Shown: one piece after another, positions 15,631 to 23,651 of the stretch
Layout: each line of letters begins with the position of its first letter
How positions within the stretch are numbered: position 1 is the first letter of the stretch
Origin: Streptomyces sp. NBC_01016
GTDB lineage: Bacteria; Actinomycetota; Actinomycetes; Streptomycetales; Streptomycetaceae
NCBI RefSeq assembly: GCF_026341035.1
Contig: NZ_JAPEOQ010000002.1
Location: forward strand, 1,488,001-1,552,000
Direction: 5' to 3'
Length of the DNA: 64,000 nucleotides
Translations under genes and position numbers: made by a program
The notes under the pieces: model-generated
The model's database searches: none
Seen by the model: the letters and a program-made list of their open reading frames with translations, nothing else
Told to the model about the DNA's origin: nothing

Positions 15631-16720
15631 GCAGGCCGCGTGCCGTGTGGACCGCGGCGACCGCCCAGACCGCCACCAACCCCACGTAGAGGACGACCGC
15701 GAGGCCGTCGAACACGGCGAGGCCCGTGTGCTTGCCCAGGCCCTCCGCGCCGGTCACGCAGGTGCCGACGGGGAAGGTGAACGCCCACCACGTCATCGCG
15801 AAGCCCATGCCCCGGCGGCGCGCCCGCAGGGCCATCGCGAGGGCGAGCGCCAGCCACAGCAGCGCGAAACCCATCACCGGGACCCCGTACAGGACGGCGA
15901 ACGCGGTGAAACCGTGCGCGTACGAGGCGGGGAGCACGCCGCCCGCGACGTCCGCGAACTTGTTGGCGGCCGTCGTCGACTGGCCGAGCGGGCCCAGCAC
16001 GAGGAACAGCGTCGGGGTCAGCAGCAGCGGCAGCGGGCCCGCCGTGACGAGCCGCGCGAAGATCACCGGCAGCATGACCAGGGTCGCCAGCAGGCTCAGT
16101 CCGAACATGGCGTAGCAGGCGAACAGCAGGGTCTGCTGCGCCTGACCGGCAGGCAGGTGCGGCAGCAGCAGAGGTCCCACGGCCGCGGACACCATCGGCG
16201 CGACGACCGGCAGCAGCCACACCGGCGAGGCCTCCTGGGCGGCGATGCGATGGCGCACCACCATCAGATACGGGATGGTGACCGCCGCGGCGAGCCCGAT
16301 GACGGTGCCCACCGTGAACAGCACCGTGTCCACGGCGACGGCCGCTTCGAGGCCGATCCAGTCCTGTCCCACGAGGATCGTGCCCGCGCCCACCGCGAGG
16401 AGCGCCATCGAGAGGCAGCCGTAGAACGGTGCGGCCGTCGGGTCGAGCAGCTGTTCCCTGGCCCGGTCGCGGTGGTGCGTCCAGTGCAGCGCGCGGGCGC
16501 CGAGGAGGACGAGGAGCAGCACGAACGACAGGGCCCACACGGCTGTGAGGGCGGTGCGCAGGCCCGGGAACCGCACGGGCAGCGTGGCGCCGGCGTTGGC
16601 GATGATCGCGGTGCCCATGACGGCGGCGTACCAGTTGGGGCCGAGCTGCCGGACGGCGGCGCGGACGCCGGTCAGGGGAAGGGGGAGGGGACGGGGCGCG
16701 GGGTGGGCGGCAGTGACCAT
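15599..16720 (-). CDS. TDT-family (TehA/SLAC1-like) transporter, probably an anion or sulfite exporter
   Basis: A 373-residue integral membrane protein with about ten hydrophobic helices, beginning after LGPNWYAAVMGTAIIANAG, the conserved N-terminal signature of the tellurite-resistance/dicarboxylate transporter family, and containing VMGFALLWLALALAM and FAMTWWAFTFPVGT near the C-terminus. Relatives export sulfite (Ssu1), malate or act as anion channels. ATG 16720 is used; the frame is open far upstream only because it shadows the divergent LysR gene. Divergence from a LysR regulator suggests that regulator controls it. Confidence 0.85.
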   Translation of the reverse strand: MVTAAHPAPRPLPLPLTGVRAAVRQLGPNWYAAVMGTAIIANAGATLPVRFPGLRTALTAVWALSFVLLLVLLGARALHWTHHRDRAREQLLDPTAAPFYGCLSMALLAVGAGTILVGQDWIGLEAAVAVDTVLFTVGTVIGLAAAVTIPYLMVVRHRIAAQEASPVWLLPVVAPMVSAAVGPLLLPHLPAGQAQQTLLFACYAMFGLSLLATLVMLPVIFARLVTAGPLPLLLTPTLFLVLGPLGQSTTAANKFADVAGGVLPASYAHGFTAFAVLYGVPVMGFALLWLALALAMALRARRRGMGFAMTWWAFTFPVGTCVTGAEGLGKHTGLAVFDGLAVVLYVGLVAVWAVAAVHTARGLLSGRLLAAPR

Positions 16721-16768
16721 GGTTCTACGATCACGCCGGTCGACGGCCCCTAGTAGGGATGACCTCGC

Positions 16769-16800
16769 TATGAGCGCATAACCTGGCCTTATGAGCCAGG
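16769..16800. promoter_or_regulatory. LysR/TDT intergenic dyads, one enclosing the LysR start codon
   Basis: TATG-AGCG-CATA at 16769-16780 is a small dyad that fits a LysR-type T-N11-A site. CCTGGC (16782-16787) and GCCAGG (16795-16800) form a second inverted repeat with the LysR ATG (16791) in its loop. No ribosome site precedes the ATG. Confidence 0.4.
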
Positions 16801-17726
16801 AGGACACAGGGATCACGGGGCACGCGCCGGACGCGGGGCTGGCACACCGCGTGCCCGAACTCGGCGCGCTGCAGCTGCTCCTCGCGGTGGCCCGCCTCGG
16901 CAGCCTCGGCGCGGCCGCCCGCGCCCTCGGCATCACGCAGCCCGCCGCGAGCAGCCGGATCCGGTCGATGGAGCGGCAGCTCGGGCTCGCCCTCGTCGAC
17001 CGCTCGCCGCGCGGCTCCCGGCTCACCGACAGTGGGGCGCTCGTCACGGACTGGGCCCGGCCCATCGTGGAGGCGGCCGAGCAGTTCGATGCGGGGGCGT
17101 CCGCGCTGCGGGACCGGCGCGATTCGCGGCTGCGGGTGGCGGCGAGCATGACGATCGCCGAGTATCTGCTGCCGCGCTGGCTGATCGCGCTGCGCGCCGA
17201 GCGGCCCGACACGGCGGTGTCGCTGCTGGCCGGGAACTCGACGGCGGTCGCGGAGCGGCTGCTCGGTGGTGAGGCGGACCTCGGGTTCGTGGAGGGGCGC
17301 ACGGTCCCTGCGGGGCTCGACTCGGCGGTCATCGCGCACGACCGGCTGGTCGTGGTGACGGCGCCGGGGCATCCGTGGGCGCGGCGCCGCAAGCCGCTGG
17401 CCGCGGGGGAGCTGGCCGTCACCCCGCTCATTCTGCGGGAGGAGGGGTCGGGGACGCGGCAGGTCCTTGACGCGGCGTTGGGTGGGTTGGCGCGGCCGTT
17501 GATCGAGCTGTCGTCGACGACCGCGGTGAAGTCGGCGGCGGTGAGTGGGGCGGGGCCCTCCGTGTTGAGTGAGTTGGCGGTGGGGGAGGAGTTGGGGGCG
17601 CGGCGGCTCGTGGAGATTCCGTTGGAGGGGGCGGAGTTGAGGCGGGAGTTGAGGGCGGTGTGGCCGACGGGGCACCGTCCGGTGGGGCCTGCGCGGGACC
17701 TGCTGTCGCTGACCCGGTCTGGGTGA
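16791..17726 (+). CDS. LysR-family transcriptional regulator
   Basis: A 311-residue regulator with an N-terminal winged HTH (about residues 22-80: LLLAVARLGSLGAAARALGITQPAASSRIRSMERQLG split here by its turn) and a LysR substrate-binding domain from about 105 (LRVAASMTIAEYLLPRWL). ATG 16791 has no visible Shine-Dalgarno and lies in a dyad; the message may be leaderless, or translation may begin further in at GTG near 16848. CysB/Cbl-like control of a sulfite or anion exporter is an inference from the divergent TDT gene. Third-position GC falls toward the 3' end, where long runs of GGGG occur. Confidence 0.88.
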   Translation: MSQEDTGITGHAPDAGLAHRVPELGALQLLLAVARLGSLGAAARALGITQPAASSRIRSMERQLGLALVDRSPRGSRLTDSGALVTDWARPIVEAAEQFDAGASALRDRRDSRLRVAASMTIAEYLLPRWLIALRAERPDTAVSLLAGNSTAVAERLLGGEADLGFVEGRTVPAGLDSAVIAHDRLVVVTAPGHPWARRRKPLAAGELAVTPLILREEGSGTRQVLDAALGGLARPLIELSSTTAVKSAAVSGAGPSVLSELAVGEELGARRLVEIPLEGAELRRELRAVWPTGHRPVGPARDLLSLTRSG

Positions 17727-17780
17727 GGCGGCGGGTGGGTGTGGCGGGCGGTGTGGCGGGCTGCGACGGGGGTGCGGTCG

Positions 17781-17985
17781 CGGGGCTCTGCCCCGGACCC
17801 CGCGCCTCAATCGCCGGCGGGGCTGGAAAGATCGGGGCTCTGCCCCGGACCTCGCGGGCTCTCGTCCAAGAGCGGGGCTTGATTTGGGGCTCTGCCCCGG
17901 GCCCCGCTGCTTGATGGCCGCAGGGCTTGAAAGATCGGGGCTCTGCCCCGGACCCCGCTGCTCAATCGCCGCAGGGGCTTTAATT
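17781..17985 (+). repeat. Four tandem copies of a ~50-bp GGGGCTCTGCCCC palindrome unit
   Basis: The hairpin GGGGC-TCT-GCCCC recurs at 17782, 17834, 17886 and 17937, each followed by GGACCCCGC or similar and a spacer resembling CTCAATCGCCG. Spacing is 51-52 bp. Together with the array at 18024 it fills the 517-bp gap after the LysR gene, where I see no gene. The unit is a common Streptomyces intergenic repeat, likely a terminator; a related hairpin follows argR. Confidence 0.9.
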
Positions 17986-18023
17986 GCCCAGCCGCCGCTG
18001 CTTGGTCGTCGCAGGGGCTTGAA

Positions 18024-18167
18024 TGGGGCACTCGCCGCCGAGGCCGCTGGTTGTGGGCCGTCGCCGTCGAGACCGCTTGGATGGGGCGCTCATCGTCGAG
18101 ACCGATTGGATGGGGCGCTCGCCGGCGAGGCCGCTTGATGCGGGCCGTCGCCGTCGAGAGCGCTTGA
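18024..18167 (+). repeat. Degenerate ~29-bp tandem array, five units
   Basis: Contiguous units of 27-30 bp start at 18024, 18054, 18082, 18111 and 18141, each of the form TGGG(G/C)CG(C)TCGCCGTCGAG followed by RCCGCTTGA. There are no unique spacers, so this is a decayed minisatellite rather than a CRISPR. It lies 76 bp upstream of the kinase-like gene and may contribute to its leader. Confidence 0.8.
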
Positions 18168-18243
18168 TGGGGTCTCCCCGTGCTGAGCGAGACTCGGCGA
18201 AATCGGGTGGCGGTGGGGTGGGTGGTGGCGGGAGTATCGGGGC

Positions 18244-19230
18244 ATGGAGTCAGTGCCCTCTGCCGCCGGTGTGCGTACTCCCTGGAGTGCGCTCCCCGGC
18301 CCTGTTCGGCGTGGTGTCGAGGAGGTGCTCGGGGCCGGTGTCGTGGAAGCCGTGACGCAGGGTGGGGGGTTTTCGCCCGGGGTTGCTGTGCGGGTCGTGC
18401 TTGACGATGGGCGGCGGGCGTTCGTCAAGGCTGTCAGTGCCGAGGTGAATCCGGTCAGTCCCCGGTTTCATCGGCGGGAGGCGCGGAACGCTGCCGCGCT
18501 GCCGGTCGGGGTGCCCGCTCCGCGGCTGCTCGGTGCCTACGACGACGGGACCTGGGTCGCCCTCGCCTTCGAGGACGTGGCGGGGCGCCAGCCTCATGTG
18601 CCGTGGCGGGACGGGGAGTTGGGGAGGGTTCTGGACGCTGTGGGTGAGCTGGCCCGGGTTCTCACGCCCGCCCCGTTCCCCGCGCGTGCCGTCGGTGACG
18701 AGCTCGGCGCGGGCTTCAACGGCTGGCGGGTGCTGCTCGACCAGGGGCGGACGGCGGACGCGGGACTCGATCCGTGGGCCGTCCGTAATGTCGAGTGGCT
18801 CGCCGAACTCGCCGCGCCCTGGGGCACTTTCGCGTCCGGTGACACGCTCGCGCACGCCGATCTGCGGGCCGACAACATGCTGCTCACGCCGGGCGGCGTG
18901 GTCTTCGTCGACTGGCCGCACGCCATGCGCGCCGCCCCCTGGTTCGACCTGCTGATCATGCTGCCGTGCGTACGGGCGCAGGGCGGGCCCGAGCCCGAGG
19001 GGGTCTTCGCGGGGCATCCGCTGGGGCGCGCGGCCGATCCGGAAGGTGTCACCCGGACGCTCGCCGCGCTCGCCGGGTTCTTCCTGGAGCACGCGGCCCG
19101 GCCCGCGCCGCCCGGCCTGCCCACGCTCCGGCCCTTCCAGCGCGCGCAGGGCGACGCCGCCCTGGCCTGGTTGCTGACCCGGCTCAGAAACCGTGCGGCG
19201 TACCCGCGGCCCGTACCAGACCTTCCGTGA
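18244..19230 (+). CDS. Aminoglycoside-phosphotransferase-like kinase (APH/ChoK fold)
   Basis: A 328-residue kinase-fold protein. The nucleotide lobe contains FSPGVAVRVVLDDGRRAFVKAV with the ATP-binding Lys; the catalytic loop is HADLRADNML around residues 203-212 (Brenner motif HxDxxxxN), followed by VFVDWPHA in place of the DFG-like D. The substrate is unknown: relatives phosphorylate aminoglycosides, choline, homoserine or macrolides. Next to amine and betaine genes, a small hydroxylated amine is conceivable, but that is inference. Preceded by GGGAG at about ten bases; the stop overlaps the convergent amidohydrolase gene by 47 bp. Confidence 0.82.
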   Translation: MESVPSAAGVRTPWSALPGPVRRGVEEVLGAGVVEAVTQGGGFSPGVAVRVVLDDGRRAFVKAVSAEVNPVSPRFHRREARNAAALPVGVPAPRLLGAYDDGTWVALAFEDVAGRQPHVPWRDGELGRVLDAVGELARVLTPAPFPARAVGDELGAGFNGWRVLLDQGRTADAGLDPWAVRNVEWLAELAAPWGTFASGDTLAHADLRADNMLLTPGGVVFVDWPHAMRAAPWFDLLIMLPCVRAQGGPEPEGVFAGHPLGRAADPEGVTRTLAALAGFFLEHAARPAPPGLPTLRPFQRAQGDAALAWLLTRLRNRAAYPRPVPDLP

Positions 19231-19882
19231 CCCGGGCGTCCTCGCCCATCTCGGGGTGCCACTGCACGCCCATCACCCAGGACATGCCGGGGAGTTCGAC
19301 CGCCTCCACCGTGCCGTCGTCCGCGTGGGCCGAGGCGACCAGGCCCCTGCCGAGGCGGTCGACCGCCTGGTGGTGGTAGGTCGGGACCTCGGTGGGCTCG
19401 GGGACGAGGTCGCCGTAGCGGGTGCCCGGCAGCGGAGTGACGGTGTGGGTGCCGAAGGTACCGATCTCCTTCACGTGGCCCTCGATGTGCTGCGTGAGCG
19501 TGCCGCCGAGGGCGACGTTGAGGAGCTGCATGCCGCGGCAGATGCCGAGCAGCGGCGTGCCGGACGTCAACGCGGCCCGGATCAGGGCGAGTTCCCACGT
19601 GTCCCGCTCCCCGGCGGCCGGCCCCGTGCGCGGGTCGCGCTCCGCGCCGTACCGGACCGGGTCCACGTCGGGGCCGCCCGCCACGATCACCCCGTCGAGC
19701 CGGGCCACCACCGACGGCGCGTGCTTCGGGTCGTCCGGGGGCGTCATCGCGGCGAGCCCGCCGGATTGCTGCACGAGCCGGGGGTAGCCGATGGGCAGCA
19801 GCGCCGCGGGCAGCTCCCAGATGCCCCAACTGGCCCTGTCCTCCAGGTAGGTGCTGATGCCGATCAGCGGCCTGCTCACCAT
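19184..19882 (-). CDS. PuuD-like gamma-glutamyl-amine hydrolase (class I glutamine amidotransferase)
   Basis: A 232-residue peptidase C26 family enzyme that would hydrolyse gamma-glutamyl amide bonds. Catalytic Cys115 is in LLGICRGMQLLN, and His209/Glu211 are in VQWHPEMG; VAGGPDVDP (about 68-76) is the family's oxyanion-side loop. It is divergent from glnA4 with about 200 bp between, so it fits the release step of a glutamylated-amine pathway, as PuuD does for gamma-glutamyl-GABA. The leader contains a perfect 13-bp tandem duplication bearing its GGGGA ribosome site. Confidence 0.88.
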   Translation of the reverse strand: MVSRPLIGISTYLEDRASWGIWELPAALLPIGYPRLVQQSGGLAAMTPPDDPKHAPSVVARLDGVIVAGGPDVDPVRYGAERDPRTGPAAGERDTWELALIRAALTSGTPLLGICRGMQLLNVALGGTLTQHIEGHVKEIGTFGTHTVTPLPGTRYGDLVPEPTEVPTYHHQAVDRLGRGLVASAHADDGTVEAVELPGMSWVMGVQWHPEMGEDARVTEGLVRAAGTPHGF

Positions 19883-19892
19883 GGTGTCGCGC

Positions 19893-19918
19893 TCCCCGAT
19901 GCCGTTCCCCGATGCCGT
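19893..19918 (-). repeat. Perfect 13-bp tandem duplication in the amidohydrolase ribosome-binding region
   Basis: TCCCCGATGCCGT occurs twice in tandem (19893-19905, 19906-19918). On the minus strand each copy ends in GGGGA, and the proximal copy lies 10-14 bases before the ATG at 19882, so the probable Shine-Dalgarno sequence has been duplicated. Confidence 0.95.
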
Positions 19919-20086
19919 ACGTACCGAGCACCCGAGCGTACGAGATCACGACGCACGCCACCGGGGCGTTCAGCATGCGGGCAGCGCCACCGGGGCAGTG
20001 TCCTCTCGGCGTGCCCCGTGGCTGCTTCCCAGGTGGCGGCCCGGCGATTACGTTGTGGTTCCGGTTGACCTGAGGAGGATCTTCCC

Positions 20087-21451
20087 GTGGCAGACCGACC
20101 GTCCCCGCTGACCGTGGAGGAGCTGCACGCCCTCGTCGGAAGCGGAGAGATCGACACCGTGGTCCTGGCGTTCCCCGATATGCAGGGCCGCCTCCAGGGC
20201 AAACGCTTCGCCGCCCGCTTCTTTCTCGACGAGGTCCTCGAGCACGGCACGGAGGGCTGCAACTACCTGCTCGCCGTCGACACCGAGATGAACACCGTCG
20301 ACGGCTACGCGATGTCGTCCTGGGACCGCGGCTACGGCGACTTCGCCATGCACCCCGACCTGTCCACCCTGCGCCGCGTCCCGTGGAACGCAGGCACGGC
20401 CATGCTCACCGCCGACCTCGCCTGGGACGACGGCTCCCCGGTCGTCGCCGCGCCCCGACAGATACTGCGCCGCCAACTGGAGCGCCTCACCGATCTTGGG
20501 CTCACCGCCCAGGTCGGCACCGAACTCGAGTTCATCGTCTTCAAGGACACGTACGAGCAGGCCTGGGACGCGAACTACCGGGCCCTCACGCCGGCCAATC
20601 AGTACAACATCGACTACTCCGTCCTCGGCACCGGGCGCATCGAGCCGCTGCTGCGCCGCATCCGCAACGAGATGGCGGGCGCGGGCCTCACGGTCGAGTC
20701 CGCCAAGGGGGAGTGCAACCCCGGGCAGCACGAGATCGTCTTCCGCTACGACGAGGCCCTCACCACCTGCGACCAGCACGCGATCTACAAGACCGGCGCC
20801 AAGGAGATCGCCGCGCAGGAGGGCTGCTCGCTCACCTTCATGGCGAAGTACAACGAGCGCGAGGGCAACTCCTGCCACATCCACCTGTCGCTCGCCGACG
20901 CCGACGGCACGAACGTCATGGCGGAGCCCGGCGGGCACGGCATGTCGGAGCTCATGCGGCACTTCCTCGCCGGGCAGCTCGCCGCGCTGCGCGACTTCTC
21001 CCTGCTCTACGCGCCGAACATCAACTCCTACAAGCGGTTCCAGCCGGGTTCCTTCGCGCCGACCGCCGTCGCCTGGGGCCACGACAACCGCACCTGCGCG
21101 CTGCGCGTCGTCGGCCACGGCCGCTCCACCCGCTTCGAGAACCGGCTCCCCGGCGGGGACGTCAACCCGTATCTCGCGGTGGCCGGGCTCGTCGCGGCGG
21201 GCCTGTACGGGGTCGAGAACAAGCTGGAGCTCCCCGAGGCCTGCGCGGGCAACGCCTACACCGCCGACTACGCGCACGTCCCCGCCACCCTGCGCGAGGC
21301 CGCCGAGCTCTGGGAGAACAGCCCGATCGCCAAGGCCGCCTTCGGCGACGAGGTCGTCGCCCACTACCGCAACATGGCGCGCGTCGAGCTCGACGCGTAC
21401 GACGCCGCCGTGACCGACTGGGAACTCCGTCGGGGATTCGAGAGGCTGTGA
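20087..21451 (+). CDS. glnA4: Glutamine-synthetase-like gamma-glutamylethanolamide synthetase GlnA4
   Basis: A 454-residue member of the glutamine synthetase superfamily that ligates glutamate to an amine using ATP. Visible are the beta-grasp N-domain (FPDMQGRLQGKRF), QVGTELEFIVF with metal-binding Glu, NPGQHEIVFRY, the ATP loop NSCHIHLSL and NRLPGGDVNPYLAVAGL. It differs from true GlnA in lacking the canonical ammonium-site and adenylylation regions. GTG 20087 follows AGGAGG by eight bases. Position between a PuuD-like hydrolase and ALDH/SDR genes matches S. coelicolor glnA4 (from memory SCO1613), reported to glutamylate ethanolamine. The stop overlaps the ALDH start. Confidence 0.85.
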   Translation: MADRPSPLTVEELHALVGSGEIDTVVLAFPDMQGRLQGKRFAARFFLDEVLEHGTEGCNYLLAVDTEMNTVDGYAMSSWDRGYGDFAMHPDLSTLRRVPWNAGTAMLTADLAWDDGSPVVAAPRQILRRQLERLTDLGLTAQVGTELEFIVFKDTYEQAWDANYRALTPANQYNIDYSVLGTGRIEPLLRRIRNEMAGAGLTVESAKGECNPGQHEIVFRYDEALTTCDQHAIYKTGAKEIAAQEGCSLTFMAKYNEREGNSCHIHLSLADADGTNVMAEPGGHGMSELMRHFLAGQLAALRDFSLLYAPNINSYKRFQPGSFAPTAVAWGHDNRTCALRVVGHGRSTRFENRLPGGDVNPYLAVAGLVAAGLYGVENKLELPEACAGNAYTADYAHVPATLREAAELWENSPIAKAAFGDEVVAHYRNMARVELDAYDAAVTDWELRRGFERL

Positions 21452-22818
21452 AAGGGAGCGCCTTGCTGCACGTACTGAACCCGGCCACGGAAGAGCTCGT
21501 GGCCACCGTCGAGTCCGCCACCCGCGAGGACGTCGACACCGCCGTCGTCCGCGCCACCGGCGCGCAGCGCGCCTGGGCGGCGGTCGCCCCCGCCGACCGG
21601 GCCCGCCTACTGCGCCGCTTCGCCGCAGCCGTCGACCAACACCTCGAAGAACTCGCCCAGTTGGAGGTCCGCGAGGCCGGACACCTCATCGGCAACGCCC
21701 GCTGGGAGGCCGGCAACGTACGCGATCTGCTGGAGTACGCGTCCGGGGGCGTCGAGCGGCTGACCGGGCGGCAGATCCCGGTGGCGGGCGGCCTCGACGT
21801 CACCCTCCTCGAACCGCTCGGCGTCGTCGGTGTCATCGCGCCGTGGAACTTCCCGATGCCGATCGCCGCCTGGGGCGCGGCCCCGGCCCTCGCGGCGGGC
21901 AACGCGGTGCTCCTCAAGCCCGCGGAGACCACCCCGCTGACCGCCCTGCGGCTCGCCGAACTCGCCCTGGAGGCCGGGCTTCCCGAGGGTCTCTTCCAGG
22001 TGCTCCCGGGGGAGGGTCCTGTCGCCGGGGACGCCCTCGTCGAGCATCCGGGCGTGGCCAAGATCGTGTTCACCGGCTCCGCCCGCGTCGGCAAGCAGGT
22101 CATGGCCAAGTGCGCGGACCGCGTCAAGCGCGTGACCCTCGAACTCGGCGGCAAGAGCCCGAACATCGTCTTCGCCGACGCGGACGTCGAGGCCGCCGCC
22201 CTCGCCACCCCCATGTCGTTCCTCGACAACTCAGGGCAGGACTGCTGCGCCCGCACTCGCATCCTCGTACAGCGGTCCGTGTACGAGCGGTACCTGGAGC
22301 TGCTCGCCCCGGCCGTGGAGTCGGTCGTGGTCGGCGACCCTTCCGACGAGAAGACAGAGATGGGTCCGCTCATCTCCAAGTCCCAGCTGGCGCGCGTGCG
22401 TTCGTACGTTCCGGCGGGCGCGTCCGCGATCAGGGGCGCGTGCCCCGAGGGGGCGGGCTTCTGGTTCCCGCCCACCGTCCTCACCGACACCGCTCCCGAC
22501 GCGCCCGCCGCCGTCGACGAGGTCTTCGGCCCGGTCGCCGTCGTCCTCCCCTTCGAGGACGAGGCGGACGCCGTGCGCCTCGCCAACGCCACCGATTACG
22601 GCCTCTCCGGTTCGATCTGGACCCGCGACGTGGGCCGCGCCCTGCGGGTGTCCGGGGCCGTCCGTGCCGGGAACCTGTCGGTCAACTCGCATGCCAGCGT
22701 GCGCTATTCGACCCCGTTCGGCGGCTACAAGCAGTCCGGGTTCGGCCGTGAACTCGGTCCCGACGCCCTCGCCGCGTTCACCGAGACCAAGAACGTCTTC
22801 ATCAGCACGGAGGCCTGA
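21448..22818 (+). CDS. NAD(P)-dependent aldehyde dehydrogenase of the glnA4 pathway
   Basis: A 456-residue ALDH with APWNFPMP (cofactor), FTGSARVGK, general base Glu232 in LELGGKSPN and catalytic Cys266 in GQDCCARTR. It would oxidise the aldehyde formed from the glutamylated amine. The GTG at 21448 overlaps the glnA4 stop (GTGA); TTG 21463, preceded by AAGGGAG, is an alternative that removes five residues. The frame is open far upstream only as a shadow of glnA4. Confidence 0.9.
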   Translation: MKGSALLHVLNPATEELVATVESATREDVDTAVVRATGAQRAWAAVAPADRARLLRRFAAAVDQHLEELAQLEVREAGHLIGNARWEAGNVRDLLEYASGGVERLTGRQIPVAGGLDVTLLEPLGVVGVIAPWNFPMPIAAWGAAPALAAGNAVLLKPAETTPLTALRLAELALEAGLPEGLFQVLPGEGPVAGDALVEHPGVAKIVFTGSARVGKQVMAKCADRVKRVTLELGGKSPNIVFADADVEAAALATPMSFLDNSGQDCCARTRILVQRSVYERYLELLAPAVESVVVGDPSDEKTEMGPLISKSQLARVRSYVPAGASAIRGACPEGAGFWFPPTVLTDTAPDAPAAVDEVFGPVAVVLPFEDEADAVRLANATDYGLSGSIWTRDVGRALRVSGAVRAGNLSVNSHASVRYSTPFGGYKQSGFGRELGPDALAAFTETKNVFISTEA

Positions 22819-22825
22819 ACAGCTT

Positions 22826-23608
22826 ATGAGCGAAGAGATCATCTGCCGCCGCCTCGTCGGCCGCACCGCCGTCATCACCGGCGCCGGCAGCGGCATCGGC
22901 CTCGCCACCGCGCGGCGGCTCGCCTCCGAGGGCGCGCACGTCGTCTGCGGAGACATCGACGAGAGTGCGGGCAAGAAGGCGGCCGAGGACGTCGGCGGGA
23001 CCTTCGTCCAGGTCGACGTCACCGACGCCGAGCAGGTCGAGGCGCTGTTCAGGACCGCGTACGACACCTACGGCAGCGTCGACATCGCCTTCAACAACGC
23101 GGGCATCTCGCCGCCGGACGACGACTCGATCCTGGACACGGGCCTGGAGGCCTGGAAGCGGGTCCAGGAGGTCAACCTGACCTCCGTGTACCTGTGCTGC
23201 AAGGCGGCCCTCCCGTACATGCGGCGCCAGGGCCGCGGCTCCATCATCAACACGGCGTCGTTCGTGGCCCGGATGGGCGCCGCCACCTCGCAGATCTCGT
23301 ACACCGCGTCCAAGGGCGGCGTCCTCGCCATGTCCCGCGAGCTGGGCGTGCAGTTCGCGCGTGAGGGCATCCGGGTCAACGCCCTGTGCCCAGGCCCGGT
23401 CAACACCCCGCTGCTGCAGGAGCTGTTCGCCAAGGACCCGGAGCGGGCGGCGCGCCGACTCGTGCACATTCCGGTCGGCCGGTTCGCGGAGGCGACGGAG
23501 ATCGCGGCGGCCGTCGCCTTCCTCGCCAGCGACGACGCGGCATTCGTGAACGCCACCGACTTCCTGGTCGACGGCGGGATCTCAGGCGCGTACGTGACAC
23601 CGGTGTGA
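22826..23608 (+). CDS. Short-chain dehydrogenase/reductase of the glnA4 cluster
   Basis: A 260-residue classical SDR: cofactor motif TGAGSGIG (about 19-26), an acidic residue after strand 2 in GDIDES that favours NAD(H), FNNAGIS, catalytic Tyr159 and Lys163 in YTASK, and the C-terminal DFLVDGGISGAYVTP typical of family members. ATG 22826 lies seven bases after the ALDH stop with GGAGG upstream, so it is in the same operon. It could oxidise an alcohol such as gamma-glutamylethanolamide to the aldehyde for the ALDH; this order of steps is inference. Confidence 0.88.
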   Translation: MSEEIICRRLVGRTAVITGAGSGIGLATARRLASEGAHVVCGDIDESAGKKAAEDVGGTFVQVDVTDAEQVEALFRTAYDTYGSVDIAFNNAGISPPDDDSILDTGLEAWKRVQEVNLTSVYLCCKAALPYMRRQGRGSIINTASFVARMGAATSQISYTASKGGVLAMSRELGVQFAREGIRVNALCPGPVNTPLLQELFAKDPERAARRLVHIPVGRFAEATEIAAAVAFLASDDAAFVNATDFLVDGGISGAYVTPV

Positions 23609-23615
23609 GAACCCT

Positions 23616-23632
23616 GTGAGCAACGCGCTCAC
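23616..23632 (+). promoter_or_regulatory. Short hairpin after the SDR gene
   Basis: GTGAGC (23616-23621) and GCTCAC (23627-23632) form a 6-bp stem with a 5-nt loop, eight bases after the SDR stop and 20 bases before the HAD gene start. It could be a weak terminator or an operator. Confidence 0.35.
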
Positions 23633-23651
23633 GCGTGTACGGTCCACTCAC

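Noticed and set aside
18024..18167. Regular ~29-bp units resembling CRISPR repeats
   Set aside because: The units are contiguous with no unique spacers, they are degenerate, and no cas genes are near.
20383..21447. N-terminal extension of the aldehyde dehydrogenase frame by about 355 codons
   Set aside because: The extension lies in a second frame over glnA4; ALDH homology starts at about 21463.
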